DNA of 64,000 nt from Cyclobacterium plantarum (GTDB lineage Bacteria > Bacteroidota > Bacteroidia > Cytophagales > Cyclobacteriaceae), in assembly GCF_011290685.1 (NCBI RefSeq), contig NZ_JAANYN010000002.1, positions 1 through 64,000 of the forward strand, given 5' to 3'. Positions 8,990 through 18,439 of this stretch are shown piece by piece (positions within the stretch are counted from its first letter, which is position 1; each line of letters opens with the position of its first letter). The notes under the pieces are model-generated. The model had not been told where the DNA came from. It ran no database searches and saw only the letters and a list, made by a program, of their open reading frames with translations. The translations under genes and the position numbers were made by a program.

Positions 8990-10846
8990 ATGAGAATAAA
9001 CATAAAAAGATCTTCATTTTACTTGGGCCTGCTGGCTTCAGGTATGATGTTAACTACCACAGGATGTGATGAATCCTGGTTGGAGCCCAAGCCGCTCTCC
9101 TTTTACGCACCGGAAAACACCTTTAACGCTGCCAGTGGACTCTGGGGAGCATTGGTAGCCTGTGAACGCAACATGCGTCACGAGTATACCGGTGACGGAC
9201 CTCCCATATTAACGGAGCACATATTCACTGAAGTGGCTGTTGAGGGTACCACGGATAAATCCGGACCTGCACAGGACATGAACCTGCTGATCACGCCTGA
9301 TGCCAACCTGAACAGTGTCAACACCAACAAAATTGGCTGGTATTGGTATGAAGGGTTTAAAGGCATTAAATACGCCAATACGGTTATCTCCAGGATCGAT
9401 GATCCTACTGATTACGAATCGGAGGCTGAACGCAACCACATTCTGGGTACTGCTTATTTTCACCGTGCACTGCGCTATTACCGGCTAACCAATCAGTTCG
9501 GAGATGTGCCTTTGATTCTGGAAGAAATCCTTGAGCCCAGGCTTGATTTTTATTCCACAGATAGAGAAGTCATCCTCCGGAAAATGAAGGAAGACCTGGA
9601 GTGGGCAGAGCCCTGGGTTCCGGAAGTAATGGACCGCGGACAAGTTCCAAAGGGAGCCATTCAACACCTGCTAACCAAGGTAAACCTTGCCCTGGGTGAA
9701 TTTGATGATGCCATTGCTTCTGCGAGTCGCCTGATTGACGGAGGTACCCATGCCCTTATGACAGAAAGATTTGGTTCTACCGGTAACGACCCGGACAGAA
9801 ACCTGATCTGGGACTTGCATCGTCCTGAAAACAAATCCTTGAACGCCAATACCGAAGCCATATTGATGGTAATGGACAGATTGGATACCGATGGAAATTC
9901 CGGCGGGATGTCATCCATGCGTCAGGCTGTTCCCTTCTGGATCACCAATATCAATACGCCTAATGGTAACCGGGGAACCATAGATCAACCAGGCATAGAG
10001 ATTGACCATGTAACCCGCTATGGTCGGGGCATTGGACGTCTGAGAGGTACCTGGTACCACCAAAGCATGATTTGGGACGATGAAAATGACCTGAGACATG
10101 CCCCCGGAAACTGGATGGACATGACCGATCTGGTCTACAATAATCCAGCTCTGGTCGAACTTGGGGATGAGTATTATGGAGAACCGCTTCAATTCAGAAA
10201 TGATGAAGGTACTGTATTGGTAGTAGATACCATCCGAAGTTGGTTTTCCTGGCCACACTACAAGGTATTCGTTCCCGAACCTCAAAATATCCGACCTTCT
10301 GGTGGACATAGTGACTGGTACATATTCCGACTGGCAGAAACTTATCTTCTTCGGGCTGAAGCCTATGTATGGAAGGGGGATATGGCCAATGCTGCTGCAG
10401 ATGTAAATGCGGTGAGAACACGTGCCGGAGCCGCCCCATATGGTCCTGAAGAGATGAACATAGGGACTATTCTGGATGAAAGAGCGAGAGAACTCTACTA
10501 TGAAGAACCCAGAAAAACGGAACTGACCCGTATGGCTTATATTTTTGCCAATACCGGTATTCAAGCCTACAATGGAAAAACCTATTCCATAGATAACTTC
10601 TCCGAAGAAAATTTCCTGTATGACAGGATCATGGAATTTACCGACTTCTACAACAAAGGGGTATTTACACGCCATGGAGATACGTATACCTATAGCCCTT
10701 ACCATGTGCTATGGCCTGTTCCTGCCGATGCCATCAATACCAATACTCAGGGTATTATTAATCAAAACAAAGGATACTCAGGTTTCGAAAACAATGTTCC
10801 ACCACTTACCACGGTAGATGGAAACCACAGCAGTACAGAAGATTAA
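8990..10846 (+). CDS. SusD/RagB-family glycan-binding lipoprotein
   Basis: 618 residues from the ATG at 8990. An in-frame ATG at 8963 would add nine residues and overlap the SusC stop. From 8990 the protein has a compact signal peptide and lipobox (LTTTGC, then DESWLEPKP). TPR-like helices follow (YFHRALRYYRLTNQFGDVPLILEE near residue 150), and the C-terminal half carries the typical RLAETYLLRAEAYVWKGD and ARELYYEEPRKTELTRM signatures. SusD proteins cap the SusC barrel at the cell surface and bind the glycan. It shares a transcript with SusC and ends before a strong terminator. Confidence 0.95.
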   Translation: MRINIKRSSFYLGLLASGMMLTTTGCDESWLEPKPLSFYAPENTFNAASGLWGALVACERNMRHEYTGDGPPILTEHIFTEVAVEGTTDKSGPAQDMNLLITPDANLNSVNTNKIGWYWYEGFKGIKYANTVISRIDDPTDYESEAERNHILGTAYFHRALRYYRLTNQFGDVPLILEEILEPRLDFYSTDREVILRKMKEDLEWAEPWVPEVMDRGQVPKGAIQHLLTKVNLALGEFDDAIASASRLIDGGTHALMTERFGSTGNDPDRNLIWDLHRPENKSLNANTEAILMVMDRLDTDGNSGGMSSMRQAVPFWITNINTPNGNRGTIDQPGIEIDHVTRYGRGIGRLRGTWYHQSMIWDDENDLRHAPGNWMDMTDLVYNNPALVELGDEYYGEPLQFRNDEGTVLVVDTIRSWFSWPHYKVFVPEPQNIRPSGGHSDWYIFRLAETYLLRAEAYVWKGDMANAAADVNAVRTRAGAAPYGPEEMNIGTILDERARELYYEEPRKTELTRMAYIFANTGIQAYNGKTYSIDNFSEENFLYDRIMEFTDFYNKGVFTRHGDTYTYSPYHVLWPVPADAINTNTQGIINQNKGYSGFENNVPPLTTVDGNHSSTED

Positions 10847-10867
10847 AATCAGCCTATTCACAATTAC

Positions 10868-10899
10868 AAAAACCCGGAAATTCCTTCCGGGTTTTTTTT
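10868..10899 (+). terminator. intrinsic terminator after SusC/SusD
   Basis: A GC-rich hairpin, AACCCGGAA / TTCCGGGTT with a 5-nt loop, is preceded by A and followed by a run of eight T. It lies 22 nt after the SusD stop. Confidence 0.9.
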
Positions 10900-10976
10900 A
10901 TATGTCAGCAACCATTTCCTCCTATTGGTGAAATGTAGTTACCTGATTTTGAACTGATATCAGAAAAAAAATATTA

Positions 10977-12296
10977 TTAAATTTTGTTCGACAATACTTG
11001 TATCAGAAACATCTGCCTGGTCCCATTGGGAGCAATTCCGGGAACCAGAATGGCATCATTGGTACGGTTCCATCTAGGTGCAGGATCTATCCGGATATCA
11101 CCGCTGAAATCTCCTTTATCAATCCCTTCACTTTTGGCCCATACACCATCATTTCGCCTTAAAATGGTATAATAGTTCTTACCATTTTTTCCAAATCCGT
11201 TTGCAAACCAATTCGCATCCGGAGAAAGGGAAATATCTCCTTCCGGGTTGGGAAACAAAACTGAGTCACCCATGTATCCCTGGATTTGCTTATGCTCCAC
11301 ATCGTATAGCACTTGCCTTTTCTTCCCCAAATCATCAGGGGCGCTTCCTATCAGAATATTTCCTTCATCCCATTCCGGGTGTCCCCCAACAAAAATACTA
11401 TGGAAGGTTAACCCCGTTCCATCTGAATTGATGGTAATTGGAACATTAACCCGATTGCTACTGTCATCTCCCGGACCCCATCCGGCACGGGCAAAAAAAT
11501 AAATTCGGTCACTATTTCTGTTCCAAAGCGTATGGTTGATAAAGAGACCGCTGTGCTGCAAATCCGGATTTGATTCTCTGATCTTTTCATCTAATTGATG
11601 GTAAGAAACCAATAATTTCTTTTCGCTGGTTTTCACATCAACTGTAAAAATCCCATCGTTTTTTGGGGCAATTTCTTCTTCAGACCAGTCTGGCACTCCG
11701 GGATAACCAGTTACAGGCCTCAATCTGGCAAGTCTTCCATAATTTATTCCTAGCCAGGCCGATCCGTTGGCAGCAACACCACCGTTTGCAATAGGACTGT
11801 CTTCATACCGGTATTCCTTTATACGTTTCCTTTCCCTAATGTCATAAATTACAGTGAAAATTTTACCTGTTTCGAGATCTCTGTCATTGAAAAAAAATTG
11901 AGTTTCAGGAGCTAGAGGATTCCAGTAAAACATGGTTCCCTGTTGTGGATTCCAGGCGTAGGTTTGATCAAGGGGAATAATGTTGTTTTCATCCTCTGTG
12001 TCTATTACAAAAATCGTCGCAGGTTCATCTGGTCCGGGCATCCGGCTGATGGTGTCAATCTCCATTCCCAGGATGTATTGCCCCGATTCATTCCAGGGTA
12101 TGGTCTGGCATTGCCCGATATAACCAAAAAAATGATGCTTTGTGCCTGAAGTAAGTTGCTCTATTTGCAGGGAAAAGGCTGAAGCGGCCTGATCTTTTTC
12201 CGCCTGGCATCCGCTGCAAAAAAGAAACCCTACAATTGTCAGGGCAAGTAAAGGAATTTGAAAGTCACCAAAGAAGGTGCTGATGGATAGTTTCAT
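10977..12296 (-). CDS. secreted beta-propeller lipoprotein, oligogalacturonate-lyase-like
   Basis: 439 residues with a signal peptide and lipobox (GFLFCSGC, Cys about 30). The mature part is a seven-bladed-type beta-propeller with repeated W/F-x-P-x blades, for example AWNPQQGTMFYWNPLAPETQFFFND, NRNSDRIYFFARAG and DISLSPDANWFANGFGKNG. The opening QLTSGTKHHFFGYIGQCQTIPW resembles TolB/PD40 propellers and the oligogalacturonate lyase (PL22) family. I could not identify the metal-binding His residues of PL22, so enzyme activity is uncertain. It sits between a SusCD pair and a uronate-degradation locus, which would suit a role with uronate oligomers (inference). It is monocistronic and convergent with SusD. 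Confidence 0.7.
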   Translation of the reverse strand: MKLSISTFFGDFQIPLLALTIVGFLFCSGCQAEKDQAASAFSLQIEQLTSGTKHHFFGYIGQCQTIPWNESGQYILGMEIDTISRMPGPDEPATIFVIDTEDENNIIPLDQTYAWNPQQGTMFYWNPLAPETQFFFNDRDLETGKIFTVIYDIRERKRIKEYRYEDSPIANGGVAANGSAWLGINYGRLARLRPVTGYPGVPDWSEEEIAPKNDGIFTVDVKTSEKKLLVSYHQLDEKIRESNPDLQHSGLFINHTLWNRNSDRIYFFARAGWGPGDDSSNRVNVPITINSDGTGLTFHSIFVGGHPEWDEGNILIGSAPDDLGKKRQVLYDVEHKQIQGYMGDSVLFPNPEGDISLSPDANWFANGFGKNGKNYYTILRRNDGVWAKSEGIDKGDFSGDIRIDPAPRWNRTNDAILVPGIAPNGTRQMFLIQVLSNKI

Positions 12297-12549
12297 GGAT
12301 TTATTTGGTAAAGGCTAAGGCTCCTAAATTAGAAATTATTTTTAGAAAAAGGCGATTTTTATTTGGTTTTGAAAGGGCATTCATACCTATTACCGATCCA
12401 TGCATTTCCATTTTAATACAACTCCTAACACAGACCTCAAAAATTCCACCATTTATTTTCCCCGGAATCCATAGAGCGTATTCCAGCCTTTTACCAGAAA
12501 TGAGGCAATTTGCGTAAAACAACAAGCAACAATGCTTATACCGCAAAAT

Positions 12550-12657
12550 TTATTTCTGAACCATCCGCACAGGGTAAATCGTAATAAAATCCTGTTCCTC
12601 TTCCAACACCTCATCCTTCCGTAATACATAAAATGCACGGTCAGGTCCTTCAAAATT
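12550..12657 (-). pseudogene. orphan C-terminal coding remnant
   Basis: On the minus strand a start-less frame of about 35 codons ends ...EEEQDFITIYPVRMVQK and stop. The residue pattern is protein-like, with charged helix-type residues followed by a beta strand, but the frame is closed by a stop just upstream and has no start codon. It is read as the tail of a deleted gene. The parent family is not recognised. The rest of the 12297-12766 gap holds only this fragment and the terminator below. Confidence 0.35.
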
Positions 12658-12712
12658 AAGTTAACATAGCCATTAGTCCCCCACCCGAAACGGACTTTTT
12701 ATGAAAAACTAA

Positions 12713-12747
12713 AAAAGCCGCTGGAAAAAAATTATTCAGCGGCTTTT
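12713..12747. terminator. bidirectional intrinsic terminator below the TRAP operon
   Basis: Perfect 11-bp arms AAAAGCCGCTG / CAGCGGCTTTT around a 13-nt AT-rich loop. It lies just beyond the stop of dctM on the minus strand, with an A-tract on the plus strand giving the U-tract for leftward transcripts. Confidence 0.85.
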
Positions 12748-12766
12748 GATTGATTCGAACGCATTT

Positions 12767-14065
12767 TTATAATCCAAATAAACCGGGAAGCCACAGCGTC
12801 AGCTCCGGAACGAGTGTAATCACCAGCAATCCGAGAATCATGGCCAGGAAAAAAGGTAACAAGGGAAGAAATACCTTGGCAATACTGGTTCTGGCCACCC
12901 CTACTCCTATAAACAACACGGAGCCCACCGGTGGGGTACAGATTCCTATACAAAGGTTTAGTACCATCATGATCCCAAAGTGTACCGGATCAATGCCCAA
13001 TGTAACTACAGCCGGAAGAAAAATCGGCGTAAAAATAAGTACTGCGGGAGTCATGTCCATAAAGGTCCCTACAAACAACAGGATCAGGTTAATCATGATC
13101 AGAATTACGAATTTATTGTCACTAAGAGCCAATAAGGCAGCACTTATGGACTGAGGAATGTTCTCGCTGGACATGGCCCAGGACATGCTCATGGAAGTAG
13201 CGATGAGCAACATCACAATGGCTGTTGTTTCAGAAGATTTCAACAAAACGCCAGGAAGGTCCTTTATTTTGATTTCTCCATAAATAAAAGACAAGACCAG
13301 GGTGTAAATCACCGCTATGGCCGATGCCTCTGTTGCTGTGAAAACGCCGATTACAATACCTCCTATTACCACAACCAAAAGCATCAAGCTGGGGAAAGCT
13401 GCCAGAAACTTTTTTGACAGTTCCTTCAGGCTGGTGATTTCCCCTCCCTTAAGATTGTGTTTTTTAATAAATATAGCAGCTGTGATCATCAAAAACATAC
13501 CAATGAGCAATCCCGGAATATAGCCTGCCACAAATAAGGCAGCAATAGATACTCCTCCACTGGCCAGGGAATATACGATCAGTACATTTGAAGGCGGTAT
13601 GATCAATCCTGTAGTGGAAGATGTAATGTTGACTGCAGCGCCCAACTCTCTTGGGTAGCCCTCTTTTTCCATTCTTGGCCCCAAAATCCCACCAATAGCC
13701 GAAGCTGCCGCAGCAGCAGAACCTGCAATGGCACCAAAGAGCATGGCGGCAATCACATTTACATATAACAATCCACCAGGCAAGCGTCCAGTCATGGCTT
13801 TGGCCAGGTTAATTAACCGGTTGGCAATGCCTCCCTTATTCATGATCTCTCCTGCAAGGATAAAAAAAGGAATGGCCAGGAGGGCAAAACTATCCAAACC
13901 CACCCCCATTCTTTGGGCGATGGTGGTGGCGGAAGGTACTGTGGCAATGGTAACGGTAAGGGTCAAAAAACTGGAAAAGCCCAGTGCCCAGGCTACCGGT
14001 ACCCCAATGCCCATCAGGGTAATGAAACTGACTACTAATATGAGTATACTTAAATATTCTTCCAT
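12767..14065 (-). CDS. dctM: TRAP transporter large permease (DctM)
   Basis: 432 residues with about 12 hydrophobic segments. Features typical of the DctM/DedA-like large subunit of TRAP transporters are visible: an N-terminal GIGVPVAWALGFSSF, a central GSAAAAASAIGGILGPRMEKEGYP (the GSxAA-type substrate/sodium region), INITSSTTGLIIPPSNVLIVYS, and GTFMDMTPAVLIFTPIFLP in the second half. It catalyses sodium-driven import of a carboxylate delivered by the periplasmic receptor. It is the last gene of kdgK-dctP-dctQ-dctM, with a 5-nt gap to dctQ. From context the substrate is probably a hexuronate or an aldonate (inference). Confidence 0.95.
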   Translation of the reverse strand: MEEYLSILILVVSFITLMGIGVPVAWALGFSSFLTLTVTIATVPSATTIAQRMGVGLDSFALLAIPFFILAGEIMNKGGIANRLINLAKAMTGRLPGGLLYVNVIAAMLFGAIAGSAAAAASAIGGILGPRMEKEGYPRELGAAVNITSSTTGLIIPPSNVLIVYSLASGGVSIAALFVAGYIPGLLIGMFLMITAAIFIKKHNLKGGEITSLKELSKKFLAAFPSLMLLVVVIGGIVIGVFTATEASAIAVIYTLVLSFIYGEIKIKDLPGVLLKSSETTAIVMLLIATSMSMSWAMSSENIPQSISAALLALSDNKFVILIMINLILLFVGTFMDMTPAVLIFTPIFLPAVVTLGIDPVHFGIMMVLNLCIGICTPPVGSVLFIGVGVARTSIAKVFLPLLPFFLAMILGLLVITLVPELTLWLPGLFGL

Positions 14066-14070
14066 TTCGA

Positions 14071-14556
14071 TTAAATTTGGGCTTTTGATTTATTCATTAA
14101 GGTTTTCAGGCCTACCAATTGGTAAAAAAGTACCAAAAGACCGCTCAGGGGGATCATGGTGTAGACATAGGCAAGGGGCAGTTGAAGCGTAGCTGATTTT
14201 TGCTCCAGGGTATAGGTGATAAAAACCAGGTTGGCCCCTCCCAGAATCATGACAGGAAGGACAAAAAGCACGATCACCACCCGGATCAAAATCATTAATT
14301 TTCTATGTGCTTCTCCCTTCAGCTTGGTGGGCAGCAGGTCTATGGCCAGGTGGTTGTCCTGACCGGCTACATACGCAGCCCCCAGCATACCCAGCCATAC
14401 CAGTAGGTATCTGGATAATTCATCTGTAAATGAACTTGGCGATTGGATGACATACCGGGAAAAAACCTGCCAACTCACATTCAATACCATGGCTCCCATA
14501 ATGATCATCAACAAAATGGCAACCCCTTTATCGATTTTTACTTTATAATTCTCCAT
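14071..14556 (-). CDS. dctQ: TRAP transporter small permease (DctQ)
   Basis: 161 residues with four transmembrane helices (about 13-35, 48-68, 88-110 and 128-150). The DctQ signature is visible in helix 1-2 (NVSWQVFSRYVIQSPSSFTDELSRYLLVWLGMLG). It holds the large subunit in the membrane and couples it to the binding protein. It lies 3 nt after dctP and 5 nt before dctM, so the three subunits are translated from one message. Confidence 0.94.
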   Translation of the reverse strand: MENYKVKIDKGVAILLMIIMGAMVLNVSWQVFSRYVIQSPSSFTDELSRYLLVWLGMLGAAYVAGQDNHLAIDLLPTKLKGEAHRKLMILIRVVIVLFVLPVMILGGANLVFITYTLEQKSATLQLPLAYVYTMIPLSGLLVLFYQLVGLKTLMNKSKAQI

Positions 14557-14559
14557 ATT

Positions 14560-15540
14560 TCAATATTCTCTGATTTTTTCCACCAAGGCATACATTTCGG
14601 GATCATTAATTTTCATGGTCTCATAGACCTTTTCAGCTGCCTTCCTGAAAGGTTCCTTGTCGGGATAGGAAATATTAACCCCGGCTTCCTCCAGTATCCT
14701 CATGGATTCTGCTACAGACTCTTCCCAAAGTTTGAATTGATAAACTGCTGATTCGTCAGCTGCTTCCTGAAGCCAAATCTTTTCTTCTTCCGATAATATA
14801 TCCCATACCTTGGTACTGACGATCATCATATCCGGAATGGCCGTATGTTCGTTAAGGGAATAGTACTTACATACTTCATAATGCCGGGAAGTCACCAGAC
14901 TCGGTGGATTGTTCTCTGCGCCATCTACGATCCCCTGTTGTAATGCGGTATAAAGTTCACCAAACGATACCGGAGTAGGTGATCCCCCAAAACTCTGGAC
15001 CATATTTACTGCAGTAGGACTTTCCATTACCCTTACTTTGAGGCCCTGAATATCTTCAGGCTTTTCTACAGGGGTATTGATGGTATAAAAACTTCTTTTG
15101 CCCGCATCATAGAAACAGAGTCCCTTCAGCCAGTATTTTTCTCCTGCGGCCAGTAATTGCTCACCAATTGGACCTTCCAAAACCCTTGCCTGGTGCGCAT
15201 CATCCCTGAAAAGGTAAGGCTGCCCAAGTATCTTTATTTCTGGCGCAAATCCCTCCATGGCTGCAGTAGATACTTTGGTCATGGAAAGACTCCCGATTTG
15301 CAACAGCTCTACCAATTCCCTTTCCGTGCCCAACTGCTGGTTGGGGTAAACCTGCACAATCATTTTCCCGTCGGATTTCTCTTTGGCCTTTTCCGCCAAA
15401 TATAACATAGCTTCATGTACTGGATGACTCGTATCCAGTCCATGCCCAAGTTTCAATATCCTTACTCCGCCTGGTTTGGAACAACCTATTAAAATAGCTG
15501 CAAGAAACAGCATCCCCAGATAACTTACGGATTTATTCAT
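14560..15540 (-). CDS. dctP: TRAP transporter solute-binding lipoprotein (DctP)
   Basis: 326 residues from the ATG at 15540; the frame also has an ATG at 15555. From 15540 there is a lipobox at Cys20 (LAAILIGC). The mature protein has the DctP/TeaA fold: LKLGHGLDTSHPVHEAM, LYLAEKAKEKSDGKMIVQVYPNQQLGTERELVELLQIG, and the mid-protein LKVRVMESPTAVNMVQSFGGSPTPVSFGELYTALQQGIVDGAENNPPS. The conserved Arg (KVRVMES) binds the carboxylate of the ligand, and the QQGIVDGAEN motif is universal in the family. Lipid anchoring keeps it at the periplasmic membrane face. Its position after kdgK supports uronate uptake. Confidence 0.94.
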   Translation of the reverse strand: MNKSVSYLGMLFLAAILIGCSKPGGVRILKLGHGLDTSHPVHEAMLYLAEKAKEKSDGKMIVQVYPNQQLGTERELVELLQIGSLSMTKVSTAAMEGFAPEIKILGQPYLFRDDAHQARVLEGPIGEQLLAAGEKYWLKGLCFYDAGKRSFYTINTPVEKPEDIQGLKVRVMESPTAVNMVQSFGGSPTPVSFGELYTALQQGIVDGAENNPPSLVTSRHYEVCKYYSLNEHTAIPDMMIVSTKVWDILSEEEKIWLQEAADESAVYQFKLWEESVAESMRILEEAGVNISYPDKEPFRKAAEKVYETMKINDPEMYALVEKIREY

Positions 15541-15625
15541 GATAACTTTCAACATACTTATTGTGGAATTATTTTGGTTTTCATTAATTGTACAACATAC
15601 TGTTTTTTTACTTTGTATTTCTGGA

Positions 15626-16621
15626 TCAGCGCAACAATCTACCTACATTTTCCCCTTTTACCAGCTGATCCACTTCTTCGACAGATACAAAATTAGCATC
15701 CCCGGGAACAGAATGTTTTAAAACGGATGCGGCAACGGCAAATTCAAGGGCTTGCTCTTTGTTTCGGTGCATTAACCCATAAATCAGTCCTGCCATAAAA
15801 GCATCACCACCGCCAATTCTGTCCACGATATTGGGCATGTCATATGTTTTGGATTGTATCAATCTTTCCTCGGTCCACAAGGTGCCTTTCAATTTATTAT
15901 GGGAAGCCGAAAGTGAATCCCTCTCTGTGGTGGCAACAAGTTGAATAGATGGACACAGTGCTTTTGCTTTTTCACAGGCATACGCAAAGTCCGATTCATG
16001 GATATCCATACAGTTGGCCAAATCCGTCAAACCGGCAATGATTACCTGACTATGCGCAATCAATTCAGGCATGATATCCAATGGTGACTTGCCATATCGC
16101 CATAAATTTCTCCTGTAATTGATGTCTCCGCTGACCATCACACCGTTCCTTTTGGCAGCCTGAAGCACCTTTAAGCACAATGAAGCAGCCTTGGCAGATA
16201 CGGCAGGGGTAATTCCTGACCAATGAAACCAGTCCACCCCTTTGAAAACCTGGTCCCAATCCATATTTTGTCCATCATGATGAGAAAAAACGGAGTCAAA
16301 CCTGTCATAGATGATTTTTGATGACCGTTGCATGGCCCCATTTTCCAAAAAATACAAACCCATCCGGCCCTCTTGGGTATCTATGTAGGAAGTATCAATG
16401 CCAGCGGTTTTCAGAAAGCGAAGTGCTGCCCTCCCCATATCATTCGCAGGTAAGGCACTGATCAGGGACACATCCTGATGCCAATATGCCAGGGAAACAC
16501 CCACATTGGCTTCGGAACCGCCAAACTCCGCATCATAATTCCTGGCCTGAATAAACCTTTCGTGTCCCGGGGTAGAAAACCGCATCATGACCTCCCCTAA
16601 AGTGACTATCCGTTTACGCAT
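15626..16621 (-). CDS. kdgK: 2-keto-3-deoxygluconate kinase (PfkB family)
   Basis: 331 residues, usual length for KdgK. The N-terminal strand RIVTLGEVMMRFSTPGHERF and FGGSEANVGVSLAYW are the sugar-binding PfkB signature 1. Signature 2 is VDRIGGGDAFMAGLIYGL near residue 265, whose Asp (GGGDAF) is the catalytic base and whose glycines form the anion hole. It phosphorylates KDG to KDPG, the common product of UxaA and UxuA, whose genes lie in the divergent operon. It is the first gene of the leftward operon with the TRAP transporter. Other PfkB sugars are possible, but context strongly favours KDG. Confidence 0.9.
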   Translation of the reverse strand: MRKRIVTLGEVMMRFSTPGHERFIQARNYDAEFGGSEANVGVSLAYWHQDVSLISALPANDMGRAALRFLKTAGIDTSYIDTQEGRMGLYFLENGAMQRSSKIIYDRFDSVFSHHDGQNMDWDQVFKGVDWFHWSGITPAVSAKAASLCLKVLQAAKRNGVMVSGDINYRRNLWRYGKSPLDIMPELIAHSQVIIAGLTDLANCMDIHESDFAYACEKAKALCPSIQLVATTERDSLSASHNKLKGTLWTEERLIQSKTYDMPNIVDRIGGGDAFMAGLIYGLMHRNKEQALEFAVAASVLKHSVPGDANFVSVEEVDQLVKGENVGRLLR

Positions 16622-16724
16622 TTACCTTTTTGGTTATTTGGTAGCTGTTGTTTATCCGTCAAATTTAACCGTGATTTAAAAAAAAAGAAGCCCTTCGCCT
16701 CTTTTCTTTTAATTTATTTCTAAA

Positions 16725-16744
16725 TTGTGCAATCGATTGCTCAA
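16725..16744. promoter_or_regulatory. LacI/GalR-type operator between divergent uronate operons
   Basis: TTGTGCAATCGATTGCTCAA is a 20-bp palindrome centred on CG with one mismatched pair. It lies in the 141-bp interval between the divergent kdgK and uxaA starts. It covers the GTG (16727) that would otherwise be a candidate uxaA start. This is the shape of a LacI-family repressor site. The regulator for it is not adjacent. Confidence 0.65.
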
Positions 16745-16762
16745 GATAATCAAATATTCGAA

Positions 16763-18409
16763 ATGTTGCATAAAGTTTTACGAATTCATCCTGAAGACAA
16801 TGTTCTGGTGGCCCTAACCGACTTAAAGAAAGGTGAAAAGGTCCAGTTCGAGGGAAAAGAAATCCTGCTGGCCAGCCATGTTCCTGCCAAACACAAATTT
16901 ACCATGCAAAAGATGGATCCGGAGGATAAAATATACATGTATGGCATTATTGTAGGAAAAGCGGTAATCCCGATAGCCAAAGGCGAGGTAATTACCACCG
17001 AAAACATTGCGCACCAAACAGCCCCCTATACCGGTAAAAGAAAGCCCTTTTCCTGGAAAGCACCTGATGTCAGCTCCTGGAAAAACAGGACCTTTGATGG
17101 CTACCACCGACCTGATGGACAGGTGGGTACGGCCAATTACTGGCTGGTGGTTCCGCTTGTATTTTGCGAAAACAGGAATGTGGACATCATGAAACAGGCA
17201 TTTGTGGAAGAATTGGGCTTTGCCAGGCCCAACCCCTATAAATCATTTGTTAGAGAAATGAAGCAACTTTATCTGCAGGGAAACCAAGAAGGTTTGCAGC
17301 AGGTGGGTATAGAGACTTTAGAACAAAGCGGAGAGCAAAAGCTTTTTAAAAATATCGACGGTATCAAATTTTTGACCCACAATGGAGGATGTGGGGGAAC
17401 CCGGCAGGATTCAGAAGCCTTGTGTGCGCTTATTGCAGGTTATATCAATAATCCCAATGTGGCAGGGGCGACCATCCTAAGTTTGGGCTGCCAGAATGCC
17501 CAACCGGCCATCCTGAAAGAAAAGCTGGCCAAAATAGATCCTGATTTTAAAAAGCCGGTCATCATTCTGGAGCAGCAGGAAGAAGGAACGGAAACCCAGT
17601 TGCTTACCCGTGCTATTCAGTCTACCTTTATAGGAATGGCTGAGGCAGATCAATTAAAAAGAGAACCCGCTCCACTCAGTAAACTAACCATAGGTTTGGA
17701 ATGTGGAGGCTCGGATGGATTTTCAGGGATCTCTGCCAATCCAAGCCTCGGGCAGGTATCCGATATTCTGGCTGCCCTGGGAGGTAAAACCATTTTATCG
17801 GAATTTCCCGAATTGTGCGGGGTAGAGCAGGAATTGATCAACCGCTGCACCAGCGATGAGAAAGCGGAAAAATTTGTAAAACTCATGCGGGCTTATGCCG
17901 CATCTGCTGAAGCAGTAGGCTCCGGCTTTGACATGAATCCCAGTCCCGGCAATATCAAGGATGGATTGATCACCGATGCGATCAAATCAGCCGGCGCTGC
18001 AAAAAAAGGAGGCACCTCACCCATAGAAGATATTTTGGATTATACCGAAATAGCTACCAAACCCGGACTCAGTTTGCTATGCTCACCTGGTAATGATGTG
18101 GAGAGTACCACTGCCATGGCCGGATCAGGAGCTAACATCATTCTTTTCACCACCGGTTTGGGCACGCCTACCGGTAATCCGGTAACTCCTGTCATCAAGG
18201 TTTCTTCCAACCATAAATTGGCCGAAAAGATGCCGGATATCATTGACGTGGATACAGGAGGGATTATTTCCGGAGAAAAAACCATTGAAGAAATGGGAGA
18301 TGAATTATTGGAATACATCATTCAGGTGGCCAGTGGAAAGGTCCAGGCCAAAGCTGTTTTGTTAAACCAGGACGATTTTATACCTTGGAAAAGGGGAGTT
18401 TCTCTTTAG
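16763..18409 (+). CDS. uxaA: altronate dehydratase (UxaA family) with N-terminal SAF domain
   Basis: 548 residues from the ATG at 16763. A GTG at 16727 is in frame but lies inside the operator. Residues about 1-85 form the SAF domain (RIHPEDNVLVALTDLKKGEKV ... GEVITTENIAHQT). The UxaA/GarD catalytic body follows, with FDGYHRPDGQVGTANYW, FLTHNGGCGGTRQDSEALC, LSLGCQNAQPA, TIGLECGGSDGFSGISANPSLG and the terminal CSPGNDVESTTAMAGSGANI. The family dehydrates D-altronate to KDG and needs a divalent metal bound partly by Cys residues. The fused single-chain form is the usual length. The next gene starts 30 nt later; this is the first gene of the rightward uronate operon. Confidence 0.9.
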   Translation: MLHKVLRIHPEDNVLVALTDLKKGEKVQFEGKEILLASHVPAKHKFTMQKMDPEDKIYMYGIIVGKAVIPIAKGEVITTENIAHQTAPYTGKRKPFSWKAPDVSSWKNRTFDGYHRPDGQVGTANYWLVVPLVFCENRNVDIMKQAFVEELGFARPNPYKSFVREMKQLYLQGNQEGLQQVGIETLEQSGEQKLFKNIDGIKFLTHNGGCGGTRQDSEALCALIAGYINNPNVAGATILSLGCQNAQPAILKEKLAKIDPDFKKPVIILEQQEEGTETQLLTRAIQSTFIGMAEADQLKREPAPLSKLTIGLECGGSDGFSGISANPSLGQVSDILAALGGKTILSEFPELCGVEQELINRCTSDEKAEKFVKLMRAYAASAEAVGSGFDMNPSPGNIKDGLITDAIKSAGAAKKGGTSPIEDILDYTEIATKPGLSLLCSPGNDVESTTAMAGSGANIILFTTGLGTPTGNPVTPVIKVSSNHKLAEKMPDIIDVDTGGIISGEKTIEEMGDELLEYIIQVASGKVQAKAVLLNQDDFIPWKRGVSL

Positions 18410-18439
18410 TCAAATACCAACAATAACGTTTTTAGAATT

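Noticed and set aside
9911-10705. 264-codon open frame on the minus strand
   Set aside because: Antisense to SusD; no recognisable domain.
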